Part shown: positions 16,671-24,794 of the stretch, in pieces
Position numbering within the stretch: the first letter of the stretch is position 1
How the letters are laid out: every line of letters begins with the position of its first letter
NCBI RefSeq assembly: GCF_020026925.1
Contig: NZ_JAIQDW010000003.1
Location: 1 to 64,000 of the forward strand
Direction: 5' to 3'
DNA: 64,000 nt
Origin: Flavobacterium hibisci
Lineage (GTDB): Bacteria; Bacteroidota; Bacteroidia; Flavobacteriales; Flavobacteriaceae
Notes under the pieces: model-generated
Databases searched by the model: none
What the model was told of the DNA's origin: nothing
The model's input: the letters and a program-made list of their open reading frames with translations, nothing else
Position numbers and translations under genes: made by a program

Positions 16671-18059
16671 TTATTTCGAAAGCTCTACAAAATATTTATA
16701 AAACAACGGAATAGTTTCAATTCCTTTCAGGTAATTAAAGATTCCGAAGTGTTCATTTGGAGAGTGAATAGCATCAGAATCCAAACCAAACCCCATCAAA
16801 ATAGTTTTGCTTTTTAATTCTTTCTCAAACAAGGCCACAATCGGAATACTTCCACCGGAACGAACCGGAATAGCAGGAACTCCAAACGTTTCGGTATACG
16901 CCATATTTGCTGCTTTGTACCCAATACTGTCAATTGGTGTCACATAGCCCTGACCTCCGTGGTGCGGTGTTACTTTTACCGTAACTCCTGCAGGAGCAAT
17001 ACTGGTGAAATGTTTGGTAAAAAGTTCTGTAATCTCGTGCCAGTCCTGATTCGGAACCAGACGCATGGAGATTTTCGCATACGCTTTACTGGCAATTACT
17101 GTTTTTGCACCTTCGCCTGTGTATCCGCCCCAGATTCCGTTTACGTCTAATGTCGGGCGAATGGAGTTGCGTTCGTTGGTTACATAGCCTTTTTCGCCGT
17201 AAACATCAGCGATATTTAAAGCATTTTTATATTTTTCTAAGCTGAAAGGCGCTTTGGCCATTTCGGCTCTTTCTTCAGCAGATAATTCCTGAACCTTGTC
17301 GTAGAATCCCGGAATCGTGATATGATTGTCTTCGTCGTGAAGAGAAGCGATCATTTTTGCGAGAATATTAATTGGGTTCGCTACAGCACCGCCATATAAA
17401 CCGGAGTGCAGGTCGCGATTAGGTCCTGTAACTTCCACTTCTACATAACTTAAACCTCTTAAACCTGTTGTAATAGACGGCTGTTGGTTCGAAATCATTC
17501 CGGTATCAGAAATCAGGATAACATCGTTTTTCAGTTTTTCCTGATTGCGTTCTACAAACCAGGCCAGACTTGCCGATCCTACTTCTTCTTCGCCTTCGAT
17601 CATGAATTTTACGTTACAAGGCAGCGTATTGCTTTGTACCATATATTCCAGCGCTTTTACGTGCATGTACATCTGACCTTTGTCGTCGCAGGCACCGCGG
17701 GCGAAAATAGCGCCATCAGGATGGATATCGGTTGTTTTGATAACGGGTTCGAAAGGGGGAGAGGTCCATAATTCCATTGGATCCGGCGGCTGAACATCAT
17801 AATGTCCGTACACTAAAACGGTAGGTAAATTAGGGTCGATTATTTTCTCTCCATATATAATTGGGTAACCAGGAGTGTCGCAAGTTTCGACTAAATCGCA
17901 GCCCGCTTGTGATAAACTTGTTTTTACAGCCTCGGCTGTGTCAATAACGTCTTGAGAGTATGCAGTGTCGGCACTTACCGACGGAATTTTTAATAATTCG
18001 ATCAACTCATTGATAAAGCGATCTTTATGTTGTTGAACGTAGGACTTAATGTTTTCCAT
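16671..18059 (-). CDS. M20 family dipeptidase (PepV/CNDP-like)
   Basis: A 462-aa cytosolic zinc peptidase. Seen: VYGHYDVQPPDP (about 83-94), whose His-Asp pair starts the M20 metal site; GACDDKGQMYMH (about 122-133) with the bridging Asp; EGEEEVGSASL (about 157-167) with the general-base Glu; SDTGMI with a further metal ligand; and a C-terminal His in SPNEHFG near 439. The dimerisation lid RDLHSGLYGGAV (about 218-229) is typical of the CNDP branch. Likely hydrolyses dipeptides. Single gene with a TATATTTG box (18082-18089 reverse) upstream. Confidence 0.92.
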   Translation of the reverse strand: MENIKSYVQQHKDRFINELIELLKIPSVSADTAYSQDVIDTAEAVKTSLSQAGCDLVETCDTPGYPIIYGEKIIDPNLPTVLVYGHYDVQPPDPMELWTSPPFEPVIKTTDIHPDGAIFARGACDDKGQMYMHVKALEYMVQSNTLPCNVKFMIEGEEEVGSASLAWFVERNQEKLKNDVILISDTGMISNQQPSITTGLRGLSYVEVEVTGPNRDLHSGLYGGAVANPINILAKMIASLHDEDNHITIPGFYDKVQELSAEERAEMAKAPFSLEKYKNALNIADVYGEKGYVTNERNSIRPTLDVNGIWGGYTGEGAKTVIASKAYAKISMRLVPNQDWHEITELFTKHFTSIAPAGVTVKVTPHHGGQGYVTPIDSIGYKAANMAYTETFGVPAIPVRSGGSIPIVALFEKELKSKTILMGFGLDSDAIHSPNEHFGIFNYLKGIETIPLFYKYFVELSK

Positions 18060-18081
18060 TTAAATTATTTTTATAGAAAAC

Positions 18082-18089
18082 CAAATATA
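18082..18089 (-). promoter_or_regulatory. -7 box of the M20 dipeptidase gene
   Basis: Reads TATATTTG on the reverse strand, 22 nt upstream of the ATG. No clear -33 TTG at the standard spacing. Confidence 0.5.
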
Positions 18090-18126
18090 CAAAAAAGAGA
18101 ATTAATATTTTTTTTGAAAAAATGCT

Positions 18127-18155
18127 TTGATTATTCGAAAGTATGCTTATCTTTG
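18127..18155 (+). promoter_or_regulatory. tRNA-Leu promoter
   Basis: TTG at 18127-18129, an 18-nt spacer and TATCTTTG at 18148-18155. The tRNA begins 15 nt after the -7 box. Confidence 0.75.
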
Positions 18156-18169
18156 CACCCACAAACACC

Positions 18170-18251
18170 GCGGATATGGTGAAATTGGTAGACATGCCAG
18201 ACTTAGGATCTGGTGCCGCAAGGCGTGTAGGTTCGAGTCCTATTATCCGCA
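18170..18251 (+). tRNA. tRNA-Leu (anticodon TAG)
   Basis: Acceptor arms GCGGATA/TATCCGC with discriminator A, anticodon stem CCAGA/TCTGG around the loop CTTAGGA (anticodon TAG), a long variable arm typical of leucine tRNA, and the T-arm GTAGGTTCGAGTCCTAT. The 3' CCA is not encoded. It marks the left edge of an AT-rich accessory stretch. Confidence 0.97.
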
Positions 18252-18253
18252 CT

Positions 18254-18287
18254 AAAAAAAGCTTCTGAGATATTCAGGAGCTTTTTT
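18254..18287 (+). terminator. tRNA-Leu terminator
   Basis: GCTTCTGA pairs with TCAGGAGC (one G-T pair), flanked by A7 and T6 runs, directly after the tRNA. Confidence 0.75.
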
Positions 18288-18622
18288 GTTTTAATGTAGT
18301 TCGCGTTTGTAAACATGGATCTAAAACCATATAGATAATATTTTTTTTATATAAAATAAAATATCATGAATTTCCAAAAAACTAAATAATTGTTTTACAA
18401 ACCAATAATGTCTAAAAACGAGCTTAATTGTTTGCTTCGTTTTTTCAGATTTCGTTAAACACTTCCTTTTTTGGTTTTGTCTTTCTGTGTTTACTATAAT
18501 TTTCTTTCTAAACTGTTTTTTTGAATAACTTATAATTGGACCTATTCTCATTTGTGATTTATTAATAATTATTCACAAATATTCAAACAATTTTATTTCC
18601 GATTTATAGCTGTTTTTTCCGA
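18288..18622. other. AT-rich gap without a supported gene
   Basis: A very AT-rich stretch between the tRNA-Leu terminator and the stop of the 423-aa gene. A reverse-strand ORF of 76 codons (18321-18551) is lysine- and phenylalanine-rich with no recognisable domain or promoter, and I do not support it. No repeats, att-site duplication of the tRNA end or integrase remnant were seen. Confidence 0.5.
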
Positions 18623-19894
18623 TTAATCGGAATTTGGAATTATTTCTTCCTTTAATTTTAAATATAAATTTAGTCTAGTACTAAACGAACATTTATTTAA
18701 TGATTTAAATGTATTTTTTTCTTTAAAGTCCTCGTATTCTTTTTCATTTATATAATTGTTTTCATTTAGCCACTTCATAAATTTCAAATGTTTTATGTCT
18801 GAAATATATCCGTTATGCTTCATTTGCTGGAATATAAAACTAAAATCTGTATATTTATCTATTATATGAGTAGTTACAAATTTCTGAAACAAAACAAAAG
18901 TTTTATCATTATCCCCTGTAAAAATTAACGGAAACGGATTTTTACTTTCCGATTTTATGTTTTTATCAATTTCTATTATTTCTTTATTTTTATCAATTAA
19001 AATACCTGTTAGCTTTATAAAATCAAGTAACTGAACACAGAAATTCACAAGATTTTCATTTTTGCAATTATATCTAAAACTACTTCCAAAAAATCTAGAA
19101 TTTATAGCTCTCATAGATTCTGAATCTGGTTCTACTCCAAAAAAACAAAAACTTACTCTGTAGTTTATAAAATGATAATATCCAGTACTATCTATGATTT
19201 GTTGCTTAGCATCTTGACCAACAAAAAAATCTTTTTTATCAGGATGATTATTTAAATTATTAACAAAGTAATTGTAAAGCTCAAAGGATTTATTATAAAT
19301 TTCTTTAAGTTCATTAACCACCAATAATGTATTATTTGATTGCTCAAGACGCAAGGAATATTCTCTTTTATATTCGCCAACTTTCAAAAGCTCAACATCG
19401 GAGATTACAAATATTTTATTACAATATCTTGCCGGCCCTATCCCACTACCCAAATGCATTTCAGGATTCATTTGAGACTTAAAGACAATTTCTATAATTT
19501 GGAGCTCTTTTAGAATTTTATCATAATGAGTTATTGTTTTTTCTCCTTTAATTATAGGTTTCTTTTTCAATCTATACTCTTCAAGTAGCTTATTAATACG
19601 GTTTTCCAAAAATGGTTTATAATAGAAAATATGCTCTTTTTGTATATCATCAAAATTCTTATTTCTAGCATAGTCATTAACTTCATTTTCTATTCTAATG
19701 AGATTATCACTTAGGCTAATAAGGAATTTCTCAAGGAAGTAATCTCCTAAACTTATTGTTGTCAAGCCTAAACCTTCATCTAAAATATCATATAGGTCTT
19801 TGTATATAGTACTAGTCCATTTTAAATCAGGATAAAAAAAACTAATGTAATTAGAATAAGCTCTTTTTTGATTTTCAAATTCTGTATTTTCCAT
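18623..19894 (-). CDS. hypothetical protein, weakly RteC-like
   Basis: A 423-aa soluble protein that I do not recognise with confidence. No signal peptide or membrane segment. It is rich in Lys, Asn, Ile and Phe, more AT-driven than its neighbours. Two stretches resemble RteC, the Bacteroides conjugative-transposon regulator: KEHIFYYKPFLENRINKLL (about 88-106) and ELKEIYNKSFELYNYFVNN (about 196-214). The last 110 residues (TFVLFQKFVTTHIIDKYTD, then FMKWLNENNYINEKEY) look like a separate helical domain found at the ends of Bacteroidota hypothetical proteins. The gene lies alone in the gap between two tRNA genes, a common place for acquired DNA. Codon and base bias suggest transfer. Confidence 0.7.
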   Translation of the reverse strand: MENTEFENQKRAYSNYISFFYPDLKWTSTIYKDLYDILDEGLGLTTISLGDYFLEKFLISLSDNLIRIENEVNDYARNKNFDDIQKEHIFYYKPFLENRINKLLEEYRLKKKPIIKGEKTITHYDKILKELQIIEIVFKSQMNPEMHLGSGIGPARYCNKIFVISDVELLKVGEYKREYSLRLEQSNNTLLVVNELKEIYNKSFELYNYFVNNLNNHPDKKDFFVGQDAKQQIIDSTGYYHFINYRVSFCFFGVEPDSESMRAINSRFFGSSFRYNCKNENLVNFCVQLLDFIKLTGILIDKNKEIIEIDKNIKSESKNPFPLIFTGDNDKTFVLFQKFVTTHIIDKYTDFSFIFQQMKHNGYISDIKHLKFMKWLNENNYINEKEYEDFKEKNTFKSLNKCSFSTRLNLYLKLKEEIIPNSD

Positions 19895-20050
19895 GTCAAA
19901 ATGAAATAAATATTAATTTGTTAAAATGGGTTTTTTAAAAACGTCATAATTTAGCAATTTTCACATTGTTATTTCATTCGTTAAGACTTTATTTTATCAT
20001 AATTATAGAAATTTTGATTTGATAACTTTTATAATACAACCTCAATATTT

Positions 20051-20138
20051 GTCATTCCGAGGGATGAGGAATCTTCACACGCTGAGCACGCGCTGTTGTC
20101 GAGTTTCTTGCGGAGATTCCTCGTTTCCTCGGAATGAC
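20051..20138. repeat. palindromic element, GTCATTCCGAGG family
   Basis: An 88-bp near-perfect hairpin. GTCATTCCGAGG at the left matches the reverse complement of CCTCGGAATGAC at the right, and the match continues through GAGGAATCTTC against GGAGATTCCTC. A related element lies at 47378-47478 (outer GTCATTTCGA). Intergenic, with no coding potential. Confidence 0.8.
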
Positions 20139-20161
20139 AAACTCGATGCAAACAAATTTAT

Positions 20162-20392
20162 TCACTCAATATCCAAATAAGGATCTAAAACTTCAGCTAA
20201 TCTATTCATACAATAAAAATTATATTCGATATTGTTTTTTCCAGGCATTGTTTCGAAGTCTTTCATTACCTGCAGAGAAAGGATATGGTTTATTTGCCGT
20301 ATTGCCTTAGCCATATCTTTAGGATTAATACTGTTCGTGAAAAAATCAATTAACCTAGTTTCTGTTTCTTTTGAAAGGCTTCCTGTAGTCAT
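20162..20392 (-). CDS. small hypothetical protein
   Basis: A 76-aa protein from the ATG at 20392 (MTTGSLSKETETRLIDFF); an upstream ATG at 20416 would add MIEIKNKT. No domain is recognised. It appears helical throughout, with no membrane segment. It is divergent from the HTH gene at 20479, with 86 nt between the two starts, and ends next to the palindromic element. A pairing of a small helical protein with a divergent XRE regulator suggests an accessory module, but no function can be given. Confidence 0.55.
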   Translation of the reverse strand: MTTGSLSKETETRLIDFFTNSINPKDMAKAIRQINHILSLQVMKDFETMPGKNNIEYNFYCMNRLAEVLDPYLDIE

Positions 20393-20478
20393 CGTCTTAT
20401 TTTTTATTTCTATCAAATATAATAATTTGTAGGCATATATGCGTGCATGAAGAAAATAAATCTTGTCACTTTTGAAAT

Positions 20479-20709
20479 ATGAATATTTCAGAAGAAAATT
20501 TTATTGTAAATCTTGGAATTCACATTAGACAATTACGTGAAAAGAAAGGCTTGTCCCAACAAGGATTGGCAGACGATTGTGGTATAACTAAATCTCAAAT
20601 CTCACGAATTGAAGTCGCTACAATTAATACTACCGTAAAAACTCTTGTAAAAATTGCTAATGCTTTAGATGTTGAGCCTAAACAATTGCTTGATTTTCCT
20701 TTAAAATAA
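20479..20709 (+). CDS. XRE-family HTH regulator (Cro/CI type)
   Basis: A 76-aa protein that is essentially one HTH_3 domain: LGIHIRQLREKKGLSQQGLADDCGITKSQISRIEVATINTTVKTLVKIANALDVEPKQL (broken into helices at about 11-22, 26-34, 37-44, 53-61). Such single-domain regulators accompany transposons, phage remnants and toxin-antitoxin or restriction modules. None of these is intact here. It is divergent from the small hypothetical gene. The next 257 nt hold only an unstarted 43-codon open frame and the tRNA-Asp terminator. Confidence 0.88.
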   Translation: MNISEENFIVNLGIHIRQLREKKGLSQQGLADDCGITKSQISRIEVATINTTVKTLVKIANALDVEPKQLLDFPLK

Positions 20710-20723
20710 GAGTTGTAATTATT

Positions 20724-20855
20724 TTGATAAATCCGCAAAAGGCAGAAAGGGAAAAAGTTGAATCACTTATAGAAGTTATCAATAAGACACAAAATCAATT
20801 ATCTCTTAAATCAAAAAAGCCATCCACAAAAGTGGAAAGCTTTTCATTGGTCTAA
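20724..20855 (+). pseudogene. possible remnant ORF (43 codons, TTG start)
   Basis: An open frame encodes LINPQKAEREKVESLIEVIN, then KTQNQLSLKSKK and a short tail. It has no ATG, only a TTG, and no visible ribosome-binding site. The amphipathic, lysine-rich composition looks coding rather than random. It could be the 3' end of a lost gene behind the HTH regulator. Confidence 0.25.
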
Positions 20856-20927
20856 CTACTAAACCAGCTACGAGTTACAAAGTCGTAGCAAACAACACAA
20901 CTAATCTTAGATACCGTATTTGGGCAA

Positions 20928-20955
20928 AAAAAGCCTTTCCGTTAAGAAAGGCTTC
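20928..20955 (-). terminator. tRNA-Asp terminator
   Basis: On the reverse strand, AAGCCTTTCT pairs with GAAAGGCTT, followed by a T7 run. Positioned directly after the tRNA-Asp 3' end. Confidence 0.8.
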
Positions 20956-20966
20956 TCCCAATATTG

Positions 20967-21040
20967 CGGTCTGGACGGGACTCGAACCCGCGACCCCATG
21001 CGTGACAGGCATGTATTCTAACCAACTGAACTACCAAACC
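20967..21040 (-). tRNA. tRNA-Asp (anticodon GTC)
   Basis: Reverse-strand acceptor arms GGTTTGG/CCAGACC with discriminator G, anticodon arm CATGC-CTGTCAC-GCATG (anticodon GTC), and T-arm GCGGGTTCGAGTCCCGT. 74 nt, CCA not encoded. Confidence 0.97.
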
Positions 21041-21058
21041 TCTGCGTTATTGCGGTTG

Positions 21059-21066
21059 CAAAGATA
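21059..21066 (-). promoter_or_regulatory. tRNA-Asp promoter -7 box
   Basis: TATCTTTG on the reverse strand, 18 nt upstream of the tRNA. A reverse-strand TTG lies about 20 nt further upstream. Confidence 0.7.
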
Positions 21067-21126
21067 GTACAGAATTTCGTTTCTGCAAGCGTTTTGATAA
21101 AAATTTTTGAATATAATTTTAAAATA

Positions 21127-22053
21127 CTATCCAAAGTTTTGTTTTTCAACTAAATATGTCGTTAATATTTTTTCAAAATTATCGCCAACATTCACCGGAA
21201 CGTACTTAATCTGGTTCCTGGCACACGTTAAAGCCAGGTTTTTAAAATAGGCTTCTGCCCTTTTTTCATATTCCAGTTTCACATTATCTGCGAAAATCGA
21301 CACTTCTTCTCCTGATTCTAAGTCAATAAACTTTCTTGGTGTGTTGTCGAAGTCAAATTTCAGCTCGGTTTCATGATCGACTACGTGAAACAAAACGACT
21401 TTATGCTTGTTGTGTTTTAAATGCTGCAGCGCATTAAACAGCTTTTCATCATCCTCAGACTGAAACATGTCTGTAAACAAAATAATCATCGAACGACGGT
21501 GCATTTTCTCTGCAATCTGATGCAAATACGTAATCGTATCTGTGCTTTTTTTGACTTTTGGCTGCTCTAATAATTGTTCCAGTTTATTCAACAGCATTCT
21601 GTGGTGGCGGTCGCTTCCTTTTTCGGGAGCATAATATTCGTAACTATTGGAAAAAACACTTAAGCCAACAGCATCGCGCTGTTTCTTTAGAATATTCATC
21701 AAAACCGCCGAAGCCAGAACCGCAAAACCAATCTTCTTTTCATAAAAAGGCTGATTCGGTTTTAGTTCAGGATAATGCATCGACGACGAATTATCGACAA
21801 TAAGGTGACAACGCATATTCGTTTCTTCCTCAAAGCGTTTGGTGTACAAACGATCTGTTTTGGCAAACAATTTCCAGTCAATATGTTTGGTGCTTTCACC
21901 TGCATTATACACTTTATGCTCAGCAAATTCAGCCGAAAATCCATGAAACGGACTCTTGTGCATTCCGGATATAAAACCTTCCACAACCTGATTCGCCAGC
22001 ATTTCGAGATGCTGAAAACTGGAGACTTTCTTTATTTCCGATTCAATTTTCAT
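21127..22053 (-). CDS. DUF58 domain-containing protein
   Basis: A 308-aa protein of the DUF58 family, which contains a von Willebrand A-like fold. Seen: SPFHGFSAEFAEHKVYNAGE, then the DUF58 signature DIDWKLFAKTDRLYTKRFEEE in the form HIDWKLFAKTDRLYTKRF (about 58-75), followed by the MIDAS-like motif DNSSSM (about 87-92). The family usually accompanies MoxR ATPases in protein-maturation clusters. No MoxR gene is in view; instead it overlaps the end of an M1 aminopeptidase gene by 4 nt, so the two are co-transcribed. Role unknown. Confidence 0.88.
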   Translation of the reverse strand: MKIESEIKKVSSFQHLEMLANQVVEGFISGMHKSPFHGFSAEFAEHKVYNAGESTKHIDWKLFAKTDRLYTKRFEEETNMRCHLIVDNSSSMHYPELKPNQPFYEKKIGFAVLASAVLMNILKKQRDAVGLSVFSNSYEYYAPEKGSDRHHRMLLNKLEQLLEQPKVKKSTDTITYLHQIAEKMHRRSMIILFTDMFQSEDDEKLFNALQHLKHNKHKVVLFHVVDHETELKFDFDNTPRKFIDLESGEEVSIFADNVKLEYEKRAEAYFKNLALTCARNQIKYVPVNVGDNFEKILTTYLVEKQNFG

Positions 22054-24623
22054 TCGGTTTCTTTTTTACTATTTTGTGCTTTATAAAGCAAATCTGTCGC
22101 CATAAACAATTTACGTTTCAGGATCGGACTAAAATTAGGGTTTTCTTTTAAGAATCGCTGCACCTCATCAAAGGCATATTTCGACGAATATCTTCCCACG
22201 GTATTGTCGAGCCAGTCTTTTGGAAAGAAAATATCTCCCGTTCGCTGGATTTCTTCTGTCAAATCTAATGAAAATCTGATATATTTCTGTGCACTTTCCT
22301 GACGAAGCGGATGATTTACGTTTGACAGACCAACCGAAACCCACGATTCCTTTTCCCTATTGGCATCGTCTTTTAAGGATTCTATAAACTTATTGCGAAC
22401 CGATTCGTTTTTAGACAATGAAGGCAGCAAAAACTCAAATCGTTTCAGTTTGTCCGGATTTGTAATCGCACTTTGGGCTCTCTTCAGAATTTCATCTGCT
22501 TTTTTATGTTTGAAAATAGCCAGGTTCATCGCCATATTCGTATAATCATCTTCGTTCAATTTCAGATTCGGAATCACAGTTTCTTTGTTCCAGATCTGAT
22601 ATAATTTGGCTTTCGCCGAATTGGAATACGCAATTGAATTAAATAAATTGAATAAAGTCTTTTTGATATTTGGAGACAAATTGCTTTCCAGGCGTGCAAG
22701 CAGGGTATTACTGAGTAATTTCCCCAGTTTATCCTGCTGTTTTTGGGTTAAAAATCGCCAATAAATCGTGTTTAAATTTCCTGATGCAATTCGTAAAACC
22801 AATTCATTTTCTTCTGTTTGGATTCCCCTGAAAAAACAATCAAAAGCTTTTTTCGGAGGAATATTGCCAACCAGCATATTTTCATAAACATTACTGTAGG
22901 AAGAAGCCCTTGCCACCTCATCTTTCAATGTTGAAATATGGCTTAAATTATTTCCGTCAAGCGGAAAAACACCGTATCCAAAACCATTATAGTTATAAAC
23001 CATAGCTAAAGGTTTTTCAAGTCCGGTGGCTTCTTTAAGAACTAATTTTTTATCTATAAAATTTGCTGTGACCACTTTTACCTCATTCACATACACCAAA
23101 CCAATCTGAAAAACCTGAGGCCAGATATTTTCTGATCGATCTTCTGCATTTTGCTCAATTTCAAACGCCGTAATTCGGTTTTGATTATCGTATTCAATTT
23201 TATCCGTAAAAATGGCCCTTCCGGATTTGTTCACCCAGACTTCGCTCCATTTCTTCATATCCAAAGGCGTTTCGGCATCCAGGATTTCTACGAGATTATT
23301 CCAGTCGGCATTGTCGTTGGCATATTTCTGAATGTATTTTTCGATTCCTTTTTGAAAAGCTTCCTTTCCCATCGAAACTTCCAGCTGTCGCATCATTATG
23401 GGTGCTTTGTTGTAAATAATACTTCCGTAAAGCGAACCGGCATCTTTTAAATTCGCTAAATGCTGCTTTATCGGATGGGTTCCTAAAGACCGGTCTTCCG
23501 CGTAAGCGCTGCCATAATGCGCTGTAAAAAACTGCAGATCATGATTGACTTTCGGGAAAATTGGATTCATGATTTTATCTGCCATGAAGTTGGCAAAAAC
23601 CTCTTTCATCCACACATCATCAAACCATTTCATCGTAACCAAATCGCCAAACCACATATGCGAAGTTTCGTGTGCGATTAATTTGGCACGGTTTAATTTC
23701 TCGCTGTCGGTGGCACTGTTATCCAGAAACAAAGTCGATTCACGGTACTGAATCGCGCCCACATGCTCCATTCCGCCATATTGAAAAACCGGAATAGATG
23801 CAAAATCCAGTTTTTGAAAAGGAAATTTATAGTTAGTATATTTTTCTAAAAAATCCAAAGACTGTTGATGCAGGCTGAAAATCGTATCCATACTGCTTGC
23901 AATTTTGCCTCTGTCATTCTCCCGGAATAAAAAAGTCATTTCTAAACCAGGTTTTTTTGTTACACTATTGAATTTTCCCGCGACAAATGAAAACAAATAG
24001 GTACTCATTTTATCTGATTCCCCGAAAGTGTATGAAATAAAATCACCTTTTTCAACGGTTTCTTTTACATCGGCTCCAGTCAAAACCTTCCAGTCTTTGG
24101 GAACAGAAAGACTCAGTTTGTAAGTTGCTTTTATATCTGGCTGATCAAAACAAGGAAATAAAGTACTCGCCCGGTCCGGAACTAATAAAGTGTATAGAAA
24201 ATCATCATTCCGGTTTAAGGACAAATTTCCGGCGATGAACGAAATTGCAATCGTGTTTTTCCTTAAAATTAAACTTTCAGCCGGAATTACAATATGCCCT
24301 TTTTCATGAACAATAGCAATATTTTTTCCGTTTGCAGCAACTGATTTTATGTTTTGGGTTTTCTCCTTAAAGTCTAAATACAAGGGCTGACTTACATCAG
24401 ACAAATTCAGGCTTAACGACAATTCAGAATTGATGTTCTCGCTTTTTTGTTTCGGAATTTCAAAAGTCAGTCCGTAAGAGACATCTGCAATCTGTTGTTT
24501 TCGAAAAATAGCCATTTGCTCAGAAACGCCATTTTCTAAAAAAGAACTTTCATTTTGCTTTGATTGGGAAAAACCAGAAGTAAGGATTGTAAAAAAGCAG
24601 AGAAAGCTGTAGAAAATTTTCAT
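22050..24623 (-). CDS. M1 family metallopeptidase (aminopeptidase N-like)
   Basis: A secreted zinc aminopeptidase of about 857 aa from the ATG at 24623, which starts a clean signal peptide (MKIFYSFLCFFTILTSGFSQS). The longer ORF start at 24674 would bury that signal. Seen: the exopeptidase motif YGGMEHVGAI (GxMEN-like, with His in place of Asn), the zinc motif HETSHMWFGDLV (HExxH) and the second zinc ligand in WMKEVFANF, 18-19 residues later. The C-terminal third is the helical ERAP1-like domain. The His for Asn in GxMEN is worth noting but occurs in some bacterial members. It is the first gene of a two-gene unit with the DUF58 gene. Confidence 0.9.
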   Translation of the reverse strand: MKIFYSFLCFFTILTSGFSQSKQNESSFLENGVSEQMAIFRKQQIADVSYGLTFEIPKQKSENINSELSLSLNLSDVSQPLYLDFKEKTQNIKSVAANGKNIAIVHEKGHIVIPAESLILRKNTIAISFIAGNLSLNRNDDFLYTLLVPDRASTLFPCFDQPDIKATYKLSLSVPKDWKVLTGADVKETVEKGDFISYTFGESDKMSTYLFSFVAGKFNSVTKKPGLEMTFLFRENDRGKIASSMDTIFSLHQQSLDFLEKYTNYKFPFQKLDFASIPVFQYGGMEHVGAIQYRESTLFLDNSATDSEKLNRAKLIAHETSHMWFGDLVTMKWFDDVWMKEVFANFMADKIMNPIFPKVNHDLQFFTAHYGSAYAEDRSLGTHPIKQHLANLKDAGSLYGSIIYNKAPIMMRQLEVSMGKEAFQKGIEKYIQKYANDNADWNNLVEILDAETPLDMKKWSEVWVNKSGRAIFTDKIEYDNQNRITAFEIEQNAEDRSENIWPQVFQIGLVYVNEVKVVTANFIDKKLVLKEATGLEKPLAMVYNYNGFGYGVFPLDGNNLSHISTLKDEVARASSYSNVYENMLVGNIPPKKAFDCFFRGIQTEENELVLRIASGNLNTIYWRFLTQKQQDKLGKLLSNTLLARLESNLSPNIKKTLFNLFNSIAYSNSAKAKLYQIWNKETVIPNLKLNEDDYTNMAMNLAIFKHKKADEILKRAQSAITNPDKLKRFEFLLPSLSKNESVRNKFIESLKDDANREKESWVSVGLSNVNHPLRQESAQKYIRFSLDLTEEIQRTGDIFFPKDWLDNTVGRYSSKYAFDEVQRFLKENPNFSPILKRKLFMATDLLYKAQNSKKETE

Positions 24624-24660
24624 TTTTAGTAGAATATAAGATTCGTAAAAATAAAAATTC

Positions 24661-24725
24661 CGCCACGAATTCACGAATTTTTGTTTTGCTATTTTTGCCT
24701 TTAAATAATTCGTGAATTCGTGGCG
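24661..24725. repeat. perfect 19-bp inverted repeat (CCACGAATTCACGAATT family)
   Basis: CGCCACGAATTCACGAATT at 24661-24679 and its exact reverse complement at 24707-24725 surround a 27-nt AT-rich loop. No T-run follows, so it is not a simple terminator. From memory the arm sequence is scattered through Flavobacterium genomes. Confidence 0.75.
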
Positions 24726-24756
24726 AAAAAATATTAATTCCTTTTCTCTAAATAAA

Positions 24757-24780
24757 AAGGCCTGACTTTCATCAGACCTT
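24757..24780 (-). terminator. terminator of the 24795 lipoprotein gene
   Basis: AAGGCCTGA pairs with TCAGACCTT (one G-T), loop CTTTCA. On the reverse strand it follows the lipoprotein stop and leads into CCTTTTTATTT. The same stem-loop core, CCTGACTTTCATCAGG, is used by the thioredoxin terminator at 30133. Confidence 0.7.
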
Positions 24781-24794
24781 CATTTTATCAAAAT

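Noticed and set aside
18321..18551. 76-codon reverse ORF downstream of the 423-aa gene
   Set aside because: Lysine/phenylalanine-rich AT noise with no domain, promoter or conserved feature.
20820..20935. Possible regulatory RNA before the tRNA-Asp gene
   Set aside because: Only short imperfect repeats such as CTACGAGTTACAAAGTCGTAG; no promoter or terminator on the forward strand.
18170..21040. Integrative element with att sites at the tRNA genes
   Set aside because: No integrase gene and no repeated tRNA 3' end were found; the two tRNAs are different.
24661..24725. Rho-independent terminator for the lipoprotein gene at 24795
   Set aside because: The arms lack a T-run and a proper terminator already lies at 24757-24780.
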